This document shows, in pieces, positions 24,705 through 38,600 of a DNA stretch of 64,000 nt (positions within the stretch are counted from its first letter, which is position 1; every line of letters starts with the position of its first letter). This stretch comes from Corticium candelabrum (Eukaryota > Porifera > Homoscleromorpha > Homosclerophorida > Plakinidae). The translations under genes were made by a program, and so were the position numbers. The DNA lies in the NCBI RefSeq assembly GCF_963422355.1, contig NC_085088.1, positions 2,913,931-2,977,930 on the forward strand, in the 5' to 3' direction. The notes under the pieces are model-generated. The model worked only from the letters and a program-made list of their open reading frames with translations, was not told where the DNA came from and did no database searches.

Positions 24705-25890
24705 GAATTAGTTGATTTAGTGGGGTGTTACTCTTTTGTGTTGAGTTGAGTTCCTTAGAATGCAGTCATCTGGCTTGGTCTGATTTGACTTGCTCGATCG
24801 AGATTAATTGTTAGAATGATAGGTCTGCTATTGTAAACTTTTGGATTAACTTGTTTTTATATTGGCTTTGGTTTTATAGTTACAGACGGTTGTCATCGTA
24901 TTTTAGTACTGTTGTATAGGTAAATTTAATGATGTGGACTGTATATATCTAGACATGAGTGTGTTTGGAATACTGAAGCAATTAATGCAGCAAGAAACAC
25001 AAAGAATGGGGATTTGTGGTAGATTATAGTTGATTGTTGTGGCACGGAGTGCTGGTGTTTAGTCTCAAGGAATATACATGCCAGTACTGTGTGCCACATG
25101 TGTATGGAGTGTTGTGGTGTGTGTGATGTCATATACACCCTAGATACACTGCATGTGGTTATGTGCAACTCAACAAGTCGTTTTCCTGCTACACTGAAAG
25201 TCTGTAAAGTTTAGAGTGAACTCTACCTAACCAGACATCCAGTATGGATACAACAACTATCTCTAAAATCTATAGTTAGTCATTAGTCAGTGGCCATAGG
25301 CGTACCTGTTTGGCAACGTCCCCTGTATCAGTCAACTTCTGGTCAGGAAACCACGGACTGTATATGACGGAATACAAAAATTTACATCTATAAACACCCA
25401 GGCACACCATACCTAAGTTAGTAACCTATTTGCACCTCAAGAGTATCATTACTTGATATCAATAACTCATTCATCACTGCTTGCTACTCAGCTGACTTTC
25501 CCACAATATCAACTAAAAAGCCTCTGCATAATGTCACTCACACTATTTATCTCCTGGAAGACGAGTGTCAATCACCAATCAGCAGATTGTCATGGACAAA
25601 TGATGAATCAAGCAGTGTTATATGAACTATACCAACTATGGCATTCAAAGGATCTTCATTCCTCTCAACCACCTGCTACAATAGACAGGGTAGACAAGAT
25701 CCAAACCCACAGCAGAAGCCTCACAGAAAAAAAAGAGCAAGACGCGGGCTATACAATATTATAATTATAAGAGTGCTTCTGTTGGTATGTAGTAAAACCC
25801 ATTTCCACGTGTTCAGAGCAGAAACATGACAATAATACTCCCTGTAAAATTTAATTGCGCGAAGGCAACGTAACAAACAACAGCCACCGA
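24705..25890. other. Intergenic stretch before the Rap2-like gene
   Basis: Nothing protein-like is seen. The right-hand part probably includes the 3' untranslated region of the - strand Rap2-like gene, which ends at 25891. Confidence 0.45.
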
Positions 25891-26433
25891 CTACAAAAGT
25901 ACACAGCAGCCGGTCTGCTTCGGTGGTTGACTCTTGGCGTTCATCTCTCGAACAATCTCGGCGAACACCTCATTGACGTTGTCTCGTGTCTTGGCTGACG
26001 TCTCGAAAAACGGGCACTGCCAGTCACCAGCTAACGACTCGGCCTCTCTCGACGGCACCTCGCGCTCGTTCTCCACGTCCGACTTGTTGCCGACTAGAAT
26101 GATGGGCGCCGTGTCGCTGCCCTTGACGCGGAGTATCTGCTCGCGCATCGGCTTGACGTCGTGAAATGACTGCTCGTTGATGATGCTGTAGACGAGCAAG
26201 AAACCCTGTCCGTTCTTGATGTAGAGGTCGCGCATCGACGCGAACTGCTCTGTGCCAGCTGTGTCTAGAATCTCGAGCACGGCTGGCACCTGGTCGACCT
26301 CGATTTCCTTGCGGTAAAAATCCTCTATTGTTGGGTCATACTTCTCGACGAACGTGCCCGAGACGAATTGTACCGTTAGGGCGCTCTTTCCCACTCCGCC
26401 AGAACCGAGGACGACGACCTTGTACTCCTTCAT
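25891..26433 (-). CDS. RAP2: Rap2-like small GTPase
   Basis: Single coding exon of 180 residues on the - strand. It is a Ras-superfamily switch in which GTP binding controls adhesion and cytoskeletal signalling at membranes. Guanine-nucleotide motifs are complete: GSGGVGKS at 10-17, DTAGTEQ at 57-63, NKSD at 116-119 and ETSAK near 143-147. The effector loop [11 protein letters not shown] (32-42) has Phe39, as in Rap2; Rap1 has Ser there. [12 protein letters not shown] is also Rap-like. The C-terminus CCVLL is a CAAX box ending in Leu, which favours geranylgeranylation, with a neighbouring Cys that could be palmitoylated. On the transcript strand a GTAAGTGAG near 26590 could be a donor of a 5' UTR intron. 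The gene is divergent from virilizer, about 250 bases apart. Confidence 0.95.
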   Translation of the reverse strand: MKEYKVVVLGSGGVGKSALTVQFVSGTFVEKYDPTIEDFYRKEIEVDQVPAVLEILDTAGTEQFASMRDLYIKNGQGFLLVYSIINEQSFHDVKPMREQILRVKGSDTAPIILVGNKSDVENEREVPSREAESLAGDWQCPFFETSAKTRDNVNEVFAEIVREMNAKSQPPKQTGCCVLL

Positions 26434-26685
26434 GTCTCGTCAACAGCAGGATGAAGGACACGCGCTTGCTGACTGGGGTGGGTCCTTCGGATCAGGCCAC
26501 TCGACTCTTGCACCTCTCGCTTCTGGTTGAATCCAGATGCTATTCCATCAATTGCTCGCCGAAAACGCTGAACGCGAGCTGACCTCACTTACGAAAATGA
26601 GCAAGGAACACAAGTATTTATACAAAGGTGGGGCAACGGTGTGGACTCGGCGCATGCGTGGAGGTAGGAGAGACTAACGAGTTCG
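26434..26685. promoter_or_regulatory. Compact divergent promoter between Rap2 and virilizer genes
   Basis: Only 252 bases separate the start codons of the two oppositely oriented genes. The segment is richer in CpG than its surroundings and has no obvious TATA box. A shared bidirectional promoter is inferred from this spacing. Confidence 0.6.
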
Positions 26686-29600
26686 ATGGGTGATGCTCAG
26701 TTGCTAGTTTGCGATTCGTTTAGTCATGAGAGCGAAGGCAGTGAGGTAAGGTGTTTACGTTCTGTAACATTTTGTTGGCCATTTTGTCACGTGACCGAGT
26801 GTGCATCTACTTACTAGGAAACTCAGTTGAGACTCGACCTGATTAGATTTCCAAGACCGGTGACTGTAAGTGAGCTGAGAGTTATTCCGAATGGCTGTCC
26901 TATGCATCCACAATTGACAATAGCGACCAAAGTTGGGTATGTTCTGTTTGATATCAATTGTATTAGTTTGGAATACAACCAAATATATTAATTAAAGCGA
27001 ACGACATGTGATCAAAGACTCACTTGCACTGCAGAACAGTCTGCTTTTCTTATATGGGTGGATATTGGGATTAATTAATACAATTGCTACAACAAGTTTT
27101 CAGTGATTTACTGAAAATCAGTGCCATGATATCATTCTTCTCTGTCAAACAGGCGCCTTTCAGTTTGAACAAGTGTATACAGCTTGGTTAAAGTGTAGTT
27201 GGATAATGGAGGGCCTTTGATTGAGATCCTCAATTGCAGTACAGAGTGGAATATAAGGAAATTTTTTTGTCAGGATGTCAAAGCCACGCCCATTTAAGAC
27301 CACGTCCATTCTATCCAATTTTGATCCCGCAAACAACGCGTTATTTCTTTATTTGACATATATGCAAAGCATGACAATAACCAGAACAACTTTGAGACAG
27401 CATACCTGCAAGGAAATCATTTATTGCGTTACAATAACGTCTAGAAAAAAGTTATGGAACCTCAAAAGACAAACTTGAAGTGCGCACTAATTATGCGAGA
27501 CAATAAATAGCAAAACATTAACAGGGAAACCTCTAAATCGGTATTCACCTTTTCTGCACAGTTACTTAGTGTGCTGACAGAATAGTTTGCCAAAGGGGCT
27601 TCTTGAAAGAAACCATTTAGAACGACTGGAATTTTCAAAGAAACAGCAGTCATTGCTATGGCTTCAACAAGTTTGACAATGACGACTATTTTCAATTTTA
27701 GTGTGCAGCACACATGTTTGCAGGTTCCCACACTCTCTCTACAGTCCCAGAACCATTGACACAATTACCCACCCCACACTGCCTACATCCTGACCACATA
27801 CATGTACTAAAAAAGAAAACATTCACAAATCAGGATGTTTGATTACTGTCTTGTGGACACTGTTTCTACCAATTCATGTCCTCACATTTGGTGCTGTGCT
27901 ATGCGCATTATAGGTGAAATTTGTATTTTACGGCAACTCGCGTTTCAGTAACCCGTCTCACCACTTCGCACAGAAGCTCACTGTCTATGACCCCATAAGT
28001 GTGAACTTTTTTTGACCTTGGCGATGATCTCGGAATCACTAGAAACCACCAGGTCTAGCATCTGTTTATTAAATATTTAATTAAGCCCTTCTTACAAAGG
28101 AAACCAAAAGGTAATACTTTTGCATATCACAGACATACCCTGAAAGAAGAAATTTGTGCGGGAGAAAAATTGTGCTTTTTCTAGGAACATCACTACTTGT
28201 GCGGAATTATTTATGCGACAATAAGGCCATGTGCAGTAAGGTCATGCGCAAGGGAAAAATATAAGTGGGATTTATTTGTGCGATGGGCTTGTGATCACAC
28301 AAAATCGCATGAATTTTTCTCCCGCACAAATTTCTTCTTTCAGGGTATAGCTAAGTAGAAATGGTTGCTACCCAATTATTCTGTGAGATCAAGGGATGAT
28401 CAACTGGAACCATTTAAGATAATTGGTGTAACATGCTCTAATGAGCACACCTGGTGTGTCCTCTACCTCATTACTCACTTCTTAGGTGATAGTAGATGTA
28501 CTCCAAGAAACATACTCTCTGATAGTGCACATAGTCTAACTCATGAGTGTTCGGATCATGCCATTTGGGTGTGACTGTTCAAGTAACCAATGTCCGGTCA
28601 ACACAATATATGGCCGGACATGGACTTGTTTTGACCGGACAATGTCTGGTCTCCGGGTGTTATATTCCCGTCTTCAGTAGTTCAGCGTGGTACTCGTGTT
28701 CGAGATGGTAGTGTAACCAGGCATAATCACGTGACCACATTCACTCCAGCGAGGTATAGGAAAACTACTTGATGTAAGACTGTGTGTATTACCTCTTTAT
28801 CTGTCCGTCTGCAGTTAGTGGTTCATTTTGTGTACAGTATCACGATTGGTTCCATGCCAAACACTGTGGGAAGCCATAGTTTAAAGTCATAATTTTACTA
28901 CTCCGAAAACGTTTCTAGGGGAAAACCTTGACATTGTCTTTGAGCATGTACCTAATTTGTAGTCTTTTTCATTGTTCTCACCAGTAGCTACAGTAATGTG
29001 GCATTTTGCCGGTTGGAAGAGTTCATTGGGGGGGGTTTGGGGTGGGGGGTTTGGGGTGGGGGGTTTGGGGTGGGGGGTTGGGGGGTTGGGAGGGTTGGGG
29101 GGTTGGGAGGGTTGGGGGGGATTGGGAGGGTTGGGGGGGATTGGGAGGGTTGGGAGGGTTGGGGGGGGATTGGGAGGGTTGGGAGGGTTGGGGGGTTGGG
29201 AGGGGGGTTTGGGAGGGAAGAACTGGATGATTTTGCCAGTCATACTCCACTAAACAAGTTGTCCGCATTGGTTGCAGTAAGATTCCAAGCATCATGGCAC
29301 TTTGGTGGAGTTATTACTCTCTTACAAATTGCTGATTTTGGCATGTGTACATTTGTTTTGCGTCACAGTTGATTGCTATTTTAGAGAAGCTTCCTTTGAC
29401 ATGCCCTTAACTTCCACTGAAATTTGAGTCTTTGCCTGATTATTAGACTGTTGTATTAATGAGCAGCGGGTTTTAGGGGTGATATTTCTAGTTCTGGTAA
29501 ATGGTAGTACACTTAGATGGTGTTTGTGGGCATTAATCCTAGATGCTTAAACTTTCAAAATGGAAGTGATGTTAAATTTAGTAAATGACATCATACATTC

Positions 29601-32600
29601 ATTAGTGTTGCCAGTTGGGAAAACACTGTTTCATTTTATTATGCTCCAGCTATAGATAGTGCACTGGCATAGTGTGGTCCTCAAGTTTGGAGGGGCCGAT
29701 CAATCTCACTGCGCAGCCATGTCCCATTTTTACTTTTTAACTTCCGAAGCATGGATGCCTGCCATCACCGAGAAAATGTGATGGGCATGCCCACTTCATC
29801 TGTCATGACTTTTCCACACTGGCTTCAGCCTTCACCATATGCTGATGTGTTCCATCAAACAGATAATGCTGTTGTCAACTGACTGTTTGGTAGCTTGAGA
29901 CAAATATGGCTCTTTTGCTTAATTGACACACCTACAAAGATTGGGCCTTCCACATCCCTCGACGCTACGCCAGTGGATAGCGAAGTGGTGGTTTTAATAA
30001 TTGAGCATCTCAAGTTTGTAGTGCAGCTGTGTGTAAAGTTTGTGATTTCAACTGTGTTGTAGTAAAACAGCACCGTCATCTTTTAAGTTGGAGATTTTTG
30101 TGAAGAATTTGAATCAACCCTCAGTTGCTGTTATGGAGAAATTCGGAGTGTACACATACTTATGTTTATGTAACTTACTGTGAAAATGAGCCTTCATGTT
30201 ATTTGTATCTTTTTAGGTTAGAATATGACGAAGCAAGTAGATTTCGAATCAAGTCAAAAGAAGATGTTTGTAGTCATGATGTGTCTACAGTAAAAAATAT
30301 GTAATGTGCGAATTTAATATCTTGCAGATTCCTACTGATGCTGTGGTGCTGCGTGGATGGTATGCAAACATCTCAGTAGCTATTTATGGCAGGCAGACTG
30401 AAGTAACAGCTCTGGAGAATGAGGCAAGCAAGGCACAACATTCTGAAGTCAGTCCTACTAAAGCTTTGTTAGTCATCTCACCTAAATCTACACGGAAGAG
30501 CCCATCGCCTATGGTAGGAATACAGACCGAGATCACCAAGCCGATTGTTTTGGATGAGGCAACGGGAGGTGATGTTGATCAATTTGACAGAAAGGTGATA
30601 AGAATAGCTGATGGTTTGAGTCTCAAAATTTGCTGCATTTATGTTTGGTAGGCAATTGAAGAGACGGCTATAGGAGATTTTGAACCGATTGCATCGCCCG
30701 AGCATGACGACGACTTTGAGGAAATGGCGGGTGGACGTCAATTAAAGGTGCGAACGAGGCACAGTGAGGCAGTCAGCCAATAAGTAATTTCAGTTGTTGA
30801 GTTGCAGGATGGTAGAATGTGGTTACAATGAGATACTAGAAGGCATGTTAGCTTACCTTGTGGAATATCTTCGTAGCATGTACATAGACAGATCTATCCA
30901 CTTGTTCATCTTGTGATTGTTTGTCTTTCTATGTTTTAATGCAATACTTGAGAACGGAACTTAATTAACTGTAGGTGCGTTGTTTTGAGGCATCATGCTA
31001 CATGCCTCATTTTTGTTTAGGCCAAGGAGTATGAAGCAATTGAAAGTGATGAGGTATTAGTCAGGGTATTGAGTTTTTGTCATGGACCAAGAACACTGTA
31101 TTTTTAGGACATTCCTGATGAAATTGATATTGCTGATTTCGGGCAAGATGTGAGGATGAGACAAATGAATTTACAATTTTTAAAATACAATCTTTAAAAT
31201 GGTTGTTTGTAACCCTTAGGGAGATGTTGACTTCAATGTGTACAGTGAGGATGCATGGATGTCAGTGTCGGTTAGCTTTAATCCATACCAGTGTGATCTG
31301 CTGCCATTACAGGTTTGGCTTTTTGTTGACTGATAATGTTGCCATCTGTCTATGTTTGCTGTGTTTAGTCTATGTCTCTTCCTTACTGTTCTGCATACGA
31401 ACTTGCATTGCAGAAGCTGCAAGAGACGACAGGTATACCAATAAATTGTCAAGTTAACAGTTTATGTCATTTGTTGTTTATGGTTAATTTATCTGTTTGG
31501 TCACGTGACTGGAGGGTTTTCTGTTTATGTGGTCATGTGTCTAGCTGTTCATCTACTCGTTTGTTTAGTTGCCTACTTGCTGGCTTTTGTCTTGTCTACT
31601 TTCAGATGCCTGCCCATATTTGTACAATTTGTTTGCATGTTTACGTACCTTCTCTTGTATTCCTTGATTGAAGTTTAGTCACAACTCTGTCTGTCTTTTT
31701 TCTGCCTGTCTGTCTTTGTGTTTGTCTCTGTGTTTGGTTTCTTTTGTAGCCTACTCTATGTGATTAATTAACAGTGTACTGTTATGTTATATATATTTGC
31801 TATTCTAACACATTTTGTGTAGAACAAACTGCTCTCCCAGAGAAGGTGCTGTCGTGCTCATTTAATATGTTTTAATTTATTGTGCTAAAACAATTTTTGA
31901 TACAATAGGCACAGCAGTTACTTGACAGCATATGTGACATGAAGGCAATGGATTTTTCACCAAGGTGGCTGTGAAGCTCAATGAGCGTTTATATGTTTCT
32001 TAATCTGTATGTCTATTCTGTAGATGGGTAGCTGGTTTAGAAGACATTCTGTCATTGCTTGAAGATGGGCTGGTGAGTTAGCTTGTTGAATACTATCGGC
32101 TGTGTACTGTTGCAGCATTTTTGACACACGTTTACATTCTGTGTTTAGGCCAGTTTGGTGTTTCAGAAGCCTGATGAAGGTTGGAAGTGTATGTGGTGGT
32201 GTCACTCAATGCAGGAGTGTGTTTGTATAAATAAATAAATAAATAAATAAAAAATAAATAAATAAATAAATAGATGTCGTGTGCCTATTAGACCTGTAGA
32301 ACTGGATCAAAACTGATCTTGGTTGAGTTGAGGTTCGGTGAAATGGAATTAACTGTTTAGGCCATGCAAAATTTTTGAATACTTATTGATTGTCAGAATT
32401 TATAAAAATTGGTATAGACAGACGGCTTTTATTTTTATATTTTGTCATATTTTGACAAGAAATGATCCTTGAGTATGCAGAAGGCTGTGTACTATCAGCA
32501 CAATGGTATGCACGTGTCACTAGACTCATGTCACATGCCAACAGTAGGCACTTGTCACTACTCATTTGCCACATGCAACTGTAGGCAGTGCCACTACTTA

Positions 32601-35600
32601 CTAAGGACCTGCCACACGCATTCGTGCAATGAACAGTACATGTACAGTACACACTATTAAAGTTCAAACCCAGAATACAAAAAAGAATATTGCAGGGTGG
32701 GTTCGAAAATTGGCACAGACGCTGACGATCAACAAGTAATTTTGCATCATTAGGTTTTGAAGTGTAGTAGTTCGATAATATTGTCAGCGTTTGAAATTTT
32801 TGGGCAGACTTAGTCGTCATCGTGGTAACTTCATAGAATTTTTTAGTTGTCAAAGTGTTTAGGACTTTTACAGATATTTTATAAATATCAAGTAATTGTA
32901 TTGATTGTTCTGGCAAGTAAACGAAATCTCAGGACTCAGAGGTGTAACTCTCAGTCTGACCTGTTCTACTCTACGGCTAAAAACAAAAATTTGTTGGGTC
33001 CATCATAACTTGAGTGACGTTACTAAATTTAGTCGTCAGAATGGCAACCTCGCTGGTATAATTGGTCATCACATGAACTCAGTTAGTCACCAAGTGATAA
33101 CTTGACAACCACTTTTTCAAACACTAGTTGTGCCAGTATATTTGTGACTGCACCAAGACCAAGATAGGTTTTTGAATTTTGTAGTTTGTGGTTTAGCTGG
33201 AGCTTCATATGTTTTAGAGTTAGGGATACATTAATGCCATTAGTGTGCAGCTTTGTATCACTTGCTATCTCTCCTTGTTACTGTAACACGTTGTTTCTCT
33301 AGGAATATGTTCTCTGCTGGTGGAGTGGACTGTTCAAGCTCTCGATATTGTTATAGCTAGAAAGCAACCTGTTGCTGTAAATTTCATCTCTATTGTAGAG
33401 TCGTGAAACTAGCATTGTAGTGCTGTCTGTTGTTGTATACATGCTCAGGTAAATATTCGCCAGCTGAAGGCGGGTATGGCCATGGTGACTGCTCTTAGCA
33501 GGTGTGGAGATAACTTTCCAGAACTTCTTACAGTAAATTCAGTTGAGACATGTAAGTGGTAAGTAGCATGCTAGGCACCGTGTCTCCTTTGACTGTAGAA
33601 TACTGGTGTCATGGAGCAGCTGTGTCATCTACTTGAAGAGCCATTTATGGCTACCACCATGAAGCTTGCAGCTATTACAGGTATACGCATGTATATGCGG
33701 TTGTAATTATTTTACTTGAAATTTGAGCCAGACTCTGCGTTATTTAGCTATTGACGGTGTGACAAACTTTGCAGTAGGAATGGAGATGTTTCTGGGCTGG
33801 CATGAGGTTGAATGTGGTGCATGTATGGATATTCTGAAGATTCTTGATGATTTTTTTATTTGTATATTAGAGTGGAGACGTAACGGAAGGACGAACTTTA
33901 TACCAACGATTAGTTGAATTGTTGCTGACAAAGCAGGTGTTTTGTGAATGAAAGGGAAAAGTTGTGTTCGTGTCTAACGGAGGTGCATGTGCTGTTGTAT
34001 TGTGGTTGCAGACTCCCCGTGTTGTGACTGCGGGAGCTGCTTTGTTGCAGAAAGTCAACATTTATGAGTGTCTAGCAACTCTACAACAGACTGTAGACAG
34101 GTTAGCATGTGTATTACAAGCTAGGTGGTTATTGGAGACATTACATAGTGTTATATCTAATAAATTAATGTTGTGACACTGAGCGCACTCATTTCTTTGG
34201 TATCCATAGATGGACATCTGCTTCTATACCAGACTCAACTGTGGTTTCTCCACAAGAAACATGGAAGACAGCATGGATGGACAACACAGGTGTAGATCAG
34301 GTCAAACAGGACGAAAATGACAATTGCAGCGGTGACGTACAGGAAGAGCCTACAGTGAAGGATGAGGATGACCCAGACTCAGATCATGTTCGGGCAGTTG
34401 GTCACACCCAACAAATGGATGGCTCTGAATCTGAAGACACAATAGTAGTAGTGGCAGACGAGCCGATGGATACTGGCAATGACATGGTTGAAACTGGTGA
34501 TCAGTTAAAGAAGACAGTATCATTTAATGAACTAGATGGCGACATGAAACCAATGATGACTGAATCTGCAGTCTTACCTTATGATGTGGAAACGATCGTT
34601 GAATGTTTGACTAACCTGTTGACAGCGGTCAAAAATGCTGCAGACACGGTGGGCAGTAGAGCACTGTAGATTTCTAGTACAACTCATCTATCTTAACTTT
34701 GCAGGTTCAATTACCAGCAAACTGTTTACCAATGAAATCGAAATTTTTGGAAGTACCCAAACAAGATCCGTATCCCAACATATCAAGACTTTTCAAATCG
34801 CGGTCAGGCTCAGTAGCAATATGGTATTCGTACAAGCACAAACAGATAACTCATGTGTGATGTTATACTCTGAAGGCGTCTCATGGAGGTGTTATTGGTG
34901 TTGGTATCATCTCCTCATTTGGTGAATCATGCAGCCATCTTTTCTGCTGTTCGTGACTTATTACTGTTTCTCATTGGATTTCAAGATGGTTGCCTTACAT
35001 TTGTTGATAGCTATGATTTCAGAGTATTTATTTTGGTGTATTAGGTTTGTTATACTTGGCATCTGACAGTGGAACAGCAAATGAGATTATACGAGTGCTG
35101 ACACAAGCAACGGTTTGTGTGCTTGAAGATGGCTATACAGGATTATCCAACTATACTTTGTGTATCTGTTCAATAGGAGGAGGATATCCCCTATACCAGA
35201 GCTCCTACACTCAGTGTATGTATTTTGAGACTTTTGGAATTGATATTAAATAATTATCTCTTTTTCTTGCTTTAGGAACTGTTTAAAGAGGGAGGTATTG
35301 TCAACTGCACAGCACAGTGTTTGGGGCTGCTTCTTATCTACTACTTGCAGGTTAGTCAGTTACTGGCTACCGCTCATTCCAGCATTTTTGTGACCTGTTA
35401 AGTACTGTTGTGTAGTTGTTGTACAGTACTGATGCATGTACTTTGTAATGGATATTGTTTATTGTTTTTCATTAGAACTATTGTACTGTGTGGTTTGTAG
35501 ATGTACTGTGATGTTGGTGTTTTGTTTGCTAGGCACTTCAAGCTGTTGATCTAATTACATATTCATCAAAGGAAAACTGTAGCAAGCATTTAGCCTAGAT

Positions 35601-38600
35601 TGTTTGTGGTTTATGTACATTAATGATCACTTGCTGTTGCATAGCTGGTGACCTTGACTCAGCTGATGTCTTATCAACTCTTCACACGTTGTATTCGATG
35701 ACCTTTACTGCTATTGGTGAGTGTGTTTACATTATCAGTGATTGTACAGTTGGACTGAAGTAGTTGAGTTTATATCACAAACACTGTTATTTGTTTCTTA
35801 GGTAAAGAGGCAGTTGTTTCTGTTCTTAGTTGGGTGGATAACATCAAGTGCTTGCTACCGTTTGTTGAGCAGCAAGGTAAGCATGTGTGGATTATGTATA
35901 TTAGTCTGCAAGAGTACATATGGACATTGTTGATTTAATGTCATATATAATTGTTGTAGGTAACAGTGAGCATGATGATAAAGTAAAGAAGAGCGTTTCA
36001 AGCAGATATGCGGCAGTTTTGATTTTGCTAACTGTGCAAGGTACTAGTAGGTTTTCGCTGCTGCTGGTTGCAGTTTGTTTCATCCAGTTGGATGTGATAT
36101 CTAACGTAGGCAATGGTGATGGGCTCCTGCTGGAGAGGTATGGTGATAGACTACTAGCCTTAAGTGCTGGAGGTTGGAATTCATGGTTGCTGTCAGTGCA
36201 AATTCCATTGTATTTTGTAAACTGTTGTTATGGTTTTTCAGAGCACAACAATCTTTCTCTCACAGACTTGGCCGATTGGATGAGTCCTTTGAAATGCCTT
36301 GCTAATGTTGGAGTCAAGGGTCCTATTCCAGCATTGGTAGAACAGTTGCAAATGTAAGTTTTGCTATCTACAAGAGATATTGGATTTCTCAACTTTTTCT
36401 TCCTTGTTTCCTTTCAGACAAGTTGAAGATCTCAGTACCACCAAAATTTTGAGTGAACTGCCTGCTGTTATAACTATTCTTAGATTACTGAAATATTATG
36501 GATGTCCTTCTTCTGATTTGAATGGTACTGGTACTTGAGAGATATTGTTTTTGGTAAATGTTGACTCTATGTGAGTAATTAGGTGAGCCGAGTGACTTGA
36601 AGTGGAGTGTAGCGACAATTGCCCTCTTTTCGGCTAATGCAATGGAAGCAATCATACGATTTCTACAGGTATGCTGTCATCAGACAGACAAATACAACTT
36701 TGACAGGAACGATTGTTATGTTTGTAAACTTGACTTTGATAAATCTTGTGTTTTGTTTTTGTTAACTAAATCCACGTTGGTTTCTGTTGGTTTTCAGAAG
36801 TTGAATGCAGGTCTTACACGACCTAGGAGGCAAGGACAACTTACGGCTTCTCAAAACGGGACACTTGTGTTTGCCACTGCTCAACCATTGTTGTTGCTAG
36901 TCAAAACCATGCTTTCCAAGTTGTTTGATACTTCAGCTGAGGTATGCTTTTCTGCTTGATGCTTAAATGTAATTTTTGCCAGTTGTTTTTCTGATTGTGT
37001 AGTTTCGTGATTCACGATTGCTGTCTGGTCTGTTTGGTCTACATGTTATTCTTTGTTCTGTAATGCCGGCTGGCTCATTAGCTTCAGTGGCACAAGAGGT
37101 GTGTTTGCACTATTTGTAGGAGTCTGTTGTTTATTGTAGTTTGTTTGAATGTTTGTGCTTTTGCAGGTCCACACAGACATAGTTGAAATCATTTCACTGT
37201 TTGCAAGTCCTTCACTTTCTAAGGCTGTCAGCGATGGTAGAGCTTGATTTTAGGGAAACAAGTTTTACTGGTATTTATTTGTATGTGTGTCTTGATAGAT
37301 ATTTCAAAGACATGTTGGTGTCTCATGCTTCAAGAGCTGCTGAAACACACACTAGAAATACCTCAGGTAAGAAGTCAATTGTGATGTGTTTGTGAAAGTG
37401 TAGTTCTATGGATGACAGTTGCCACGTTTTATTTCTTTTCTTGGTTGATCATAATGATTCGTTTATAGAATTTCTATAGTGGATTGGTGTTATTATCAGA
37501 GCTGCTGCCACTGCCACTGCCTTTGCACACAGAGCAGGTGTGAATGCTTTGTCTATGGTAACACACAGCGTCTGGATTCGATTTTAAACATTTATTAGGA
37601 ATTATCAGATAAGGAAAAGGAGCGATTAGTGCACTATCGACATTTGTGGGCAATTCATATACTTGGGGTTCAATCACGATTGGAGGATGTACTTACTGCT
37701 TTGACTGGTTAGCTGTCTAAAGCCTTTGTTGATAGTTGGGTCACCAGGAGGTTGTTGTGTATAGAGTCGACTTGTCCCACTTTGATGCAAGTATTTAGGA
37801 GAGTTACTTGTCAAGTTGCTGATTTGTCAGGAATTACTGCCCAAATGATAACAAGGTGAGAAACTATGGTCTTGGAGAGATGTAGTCTACAGACTGTTGG
37901 ATTGGGTTTGAAGGATGTTGTTTATATGTTGTGCAGTGAGTGCAGTGGGCTATTTCCTATAAGTATAGTGAGTTCTAGTATCGTTTAAGAACTTGTTTTG
38001 TTTTAGGTTGTTTATGACAACAGCAGATGAGAGGCTAGCTGGAGAAGGGGAAGCAAAGTGAGATTGTGACATTGGGCAGCAACGGTACATTGCAAAGTGA
38101 TCGTTGTTTCTCTCATGTTTCTGTAGGCTTAGTCCAGCCAAACCATTAGAAATTCTTTCAGACTTGATAACGATGGCAAGTTTTAAAGCAGGAGTATTGG
38201 ACTGTCTGCAGAGGTGAACGGATACCTGATTGTGTGTATGTATGGCATTAATTTATGTTATCATTAGTGATGCTGATTTGTTGCTGCCTAAACTTCTTGC
38301 ACAACTCAACTGTAACAGTGATGATGGAACCAAGAACGACAAGATGAATAGCCATGCTGTGGTATATGCACTAGTTAATGCTTTTGTTAGATGGTGTGAT
38401 TTTTATGGTGTGGTTTGTAGTATTTTCTGCAATCTCTTTGCGATGCATACATTAATTTGGCGTCTGGTTTGAATATGAATTCACAACAGGTAGTTCAAGT
38501 GTGATGGTTATCTAGTATGTCATCTTGTGCTGCTATTGTTTGATGCTGGGGTAGAAGATAAGAGTTGAATGATAATTACTTGTAATGATTAGTTGACAAT

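Larger units (their letters stand above)
26937..30062 (+). other. Large virilizer intron 2 (3.1 kb) with several repeats
   Basis: Lies between exon 2 (26818-26936) and exon 3 (30063-30149), both defined by virilizer protein similarity. It contains a MITE (28138-28345), a small CCGGAC inverted repeat (28591-28641), a G-rich minisatellite (29028-29218) and a dispersed repeat (29650-29880). No other gene is seen inside it. Confidence 0.7.

Noticed and set aside
28887-29372. Pro/Asn-rich and Gly/Trp-rich frames near the G-rich minisatellite
   Set aside because: Composition follows the G-run repeat; the region lies in a virilizer intron and has no splice or homology support.
32383-32916. A 177-codon - strand frame
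   Set aside because: No recognisable domain, and it sits antisense within a virilizer intron (32180-33302); most likely chance.
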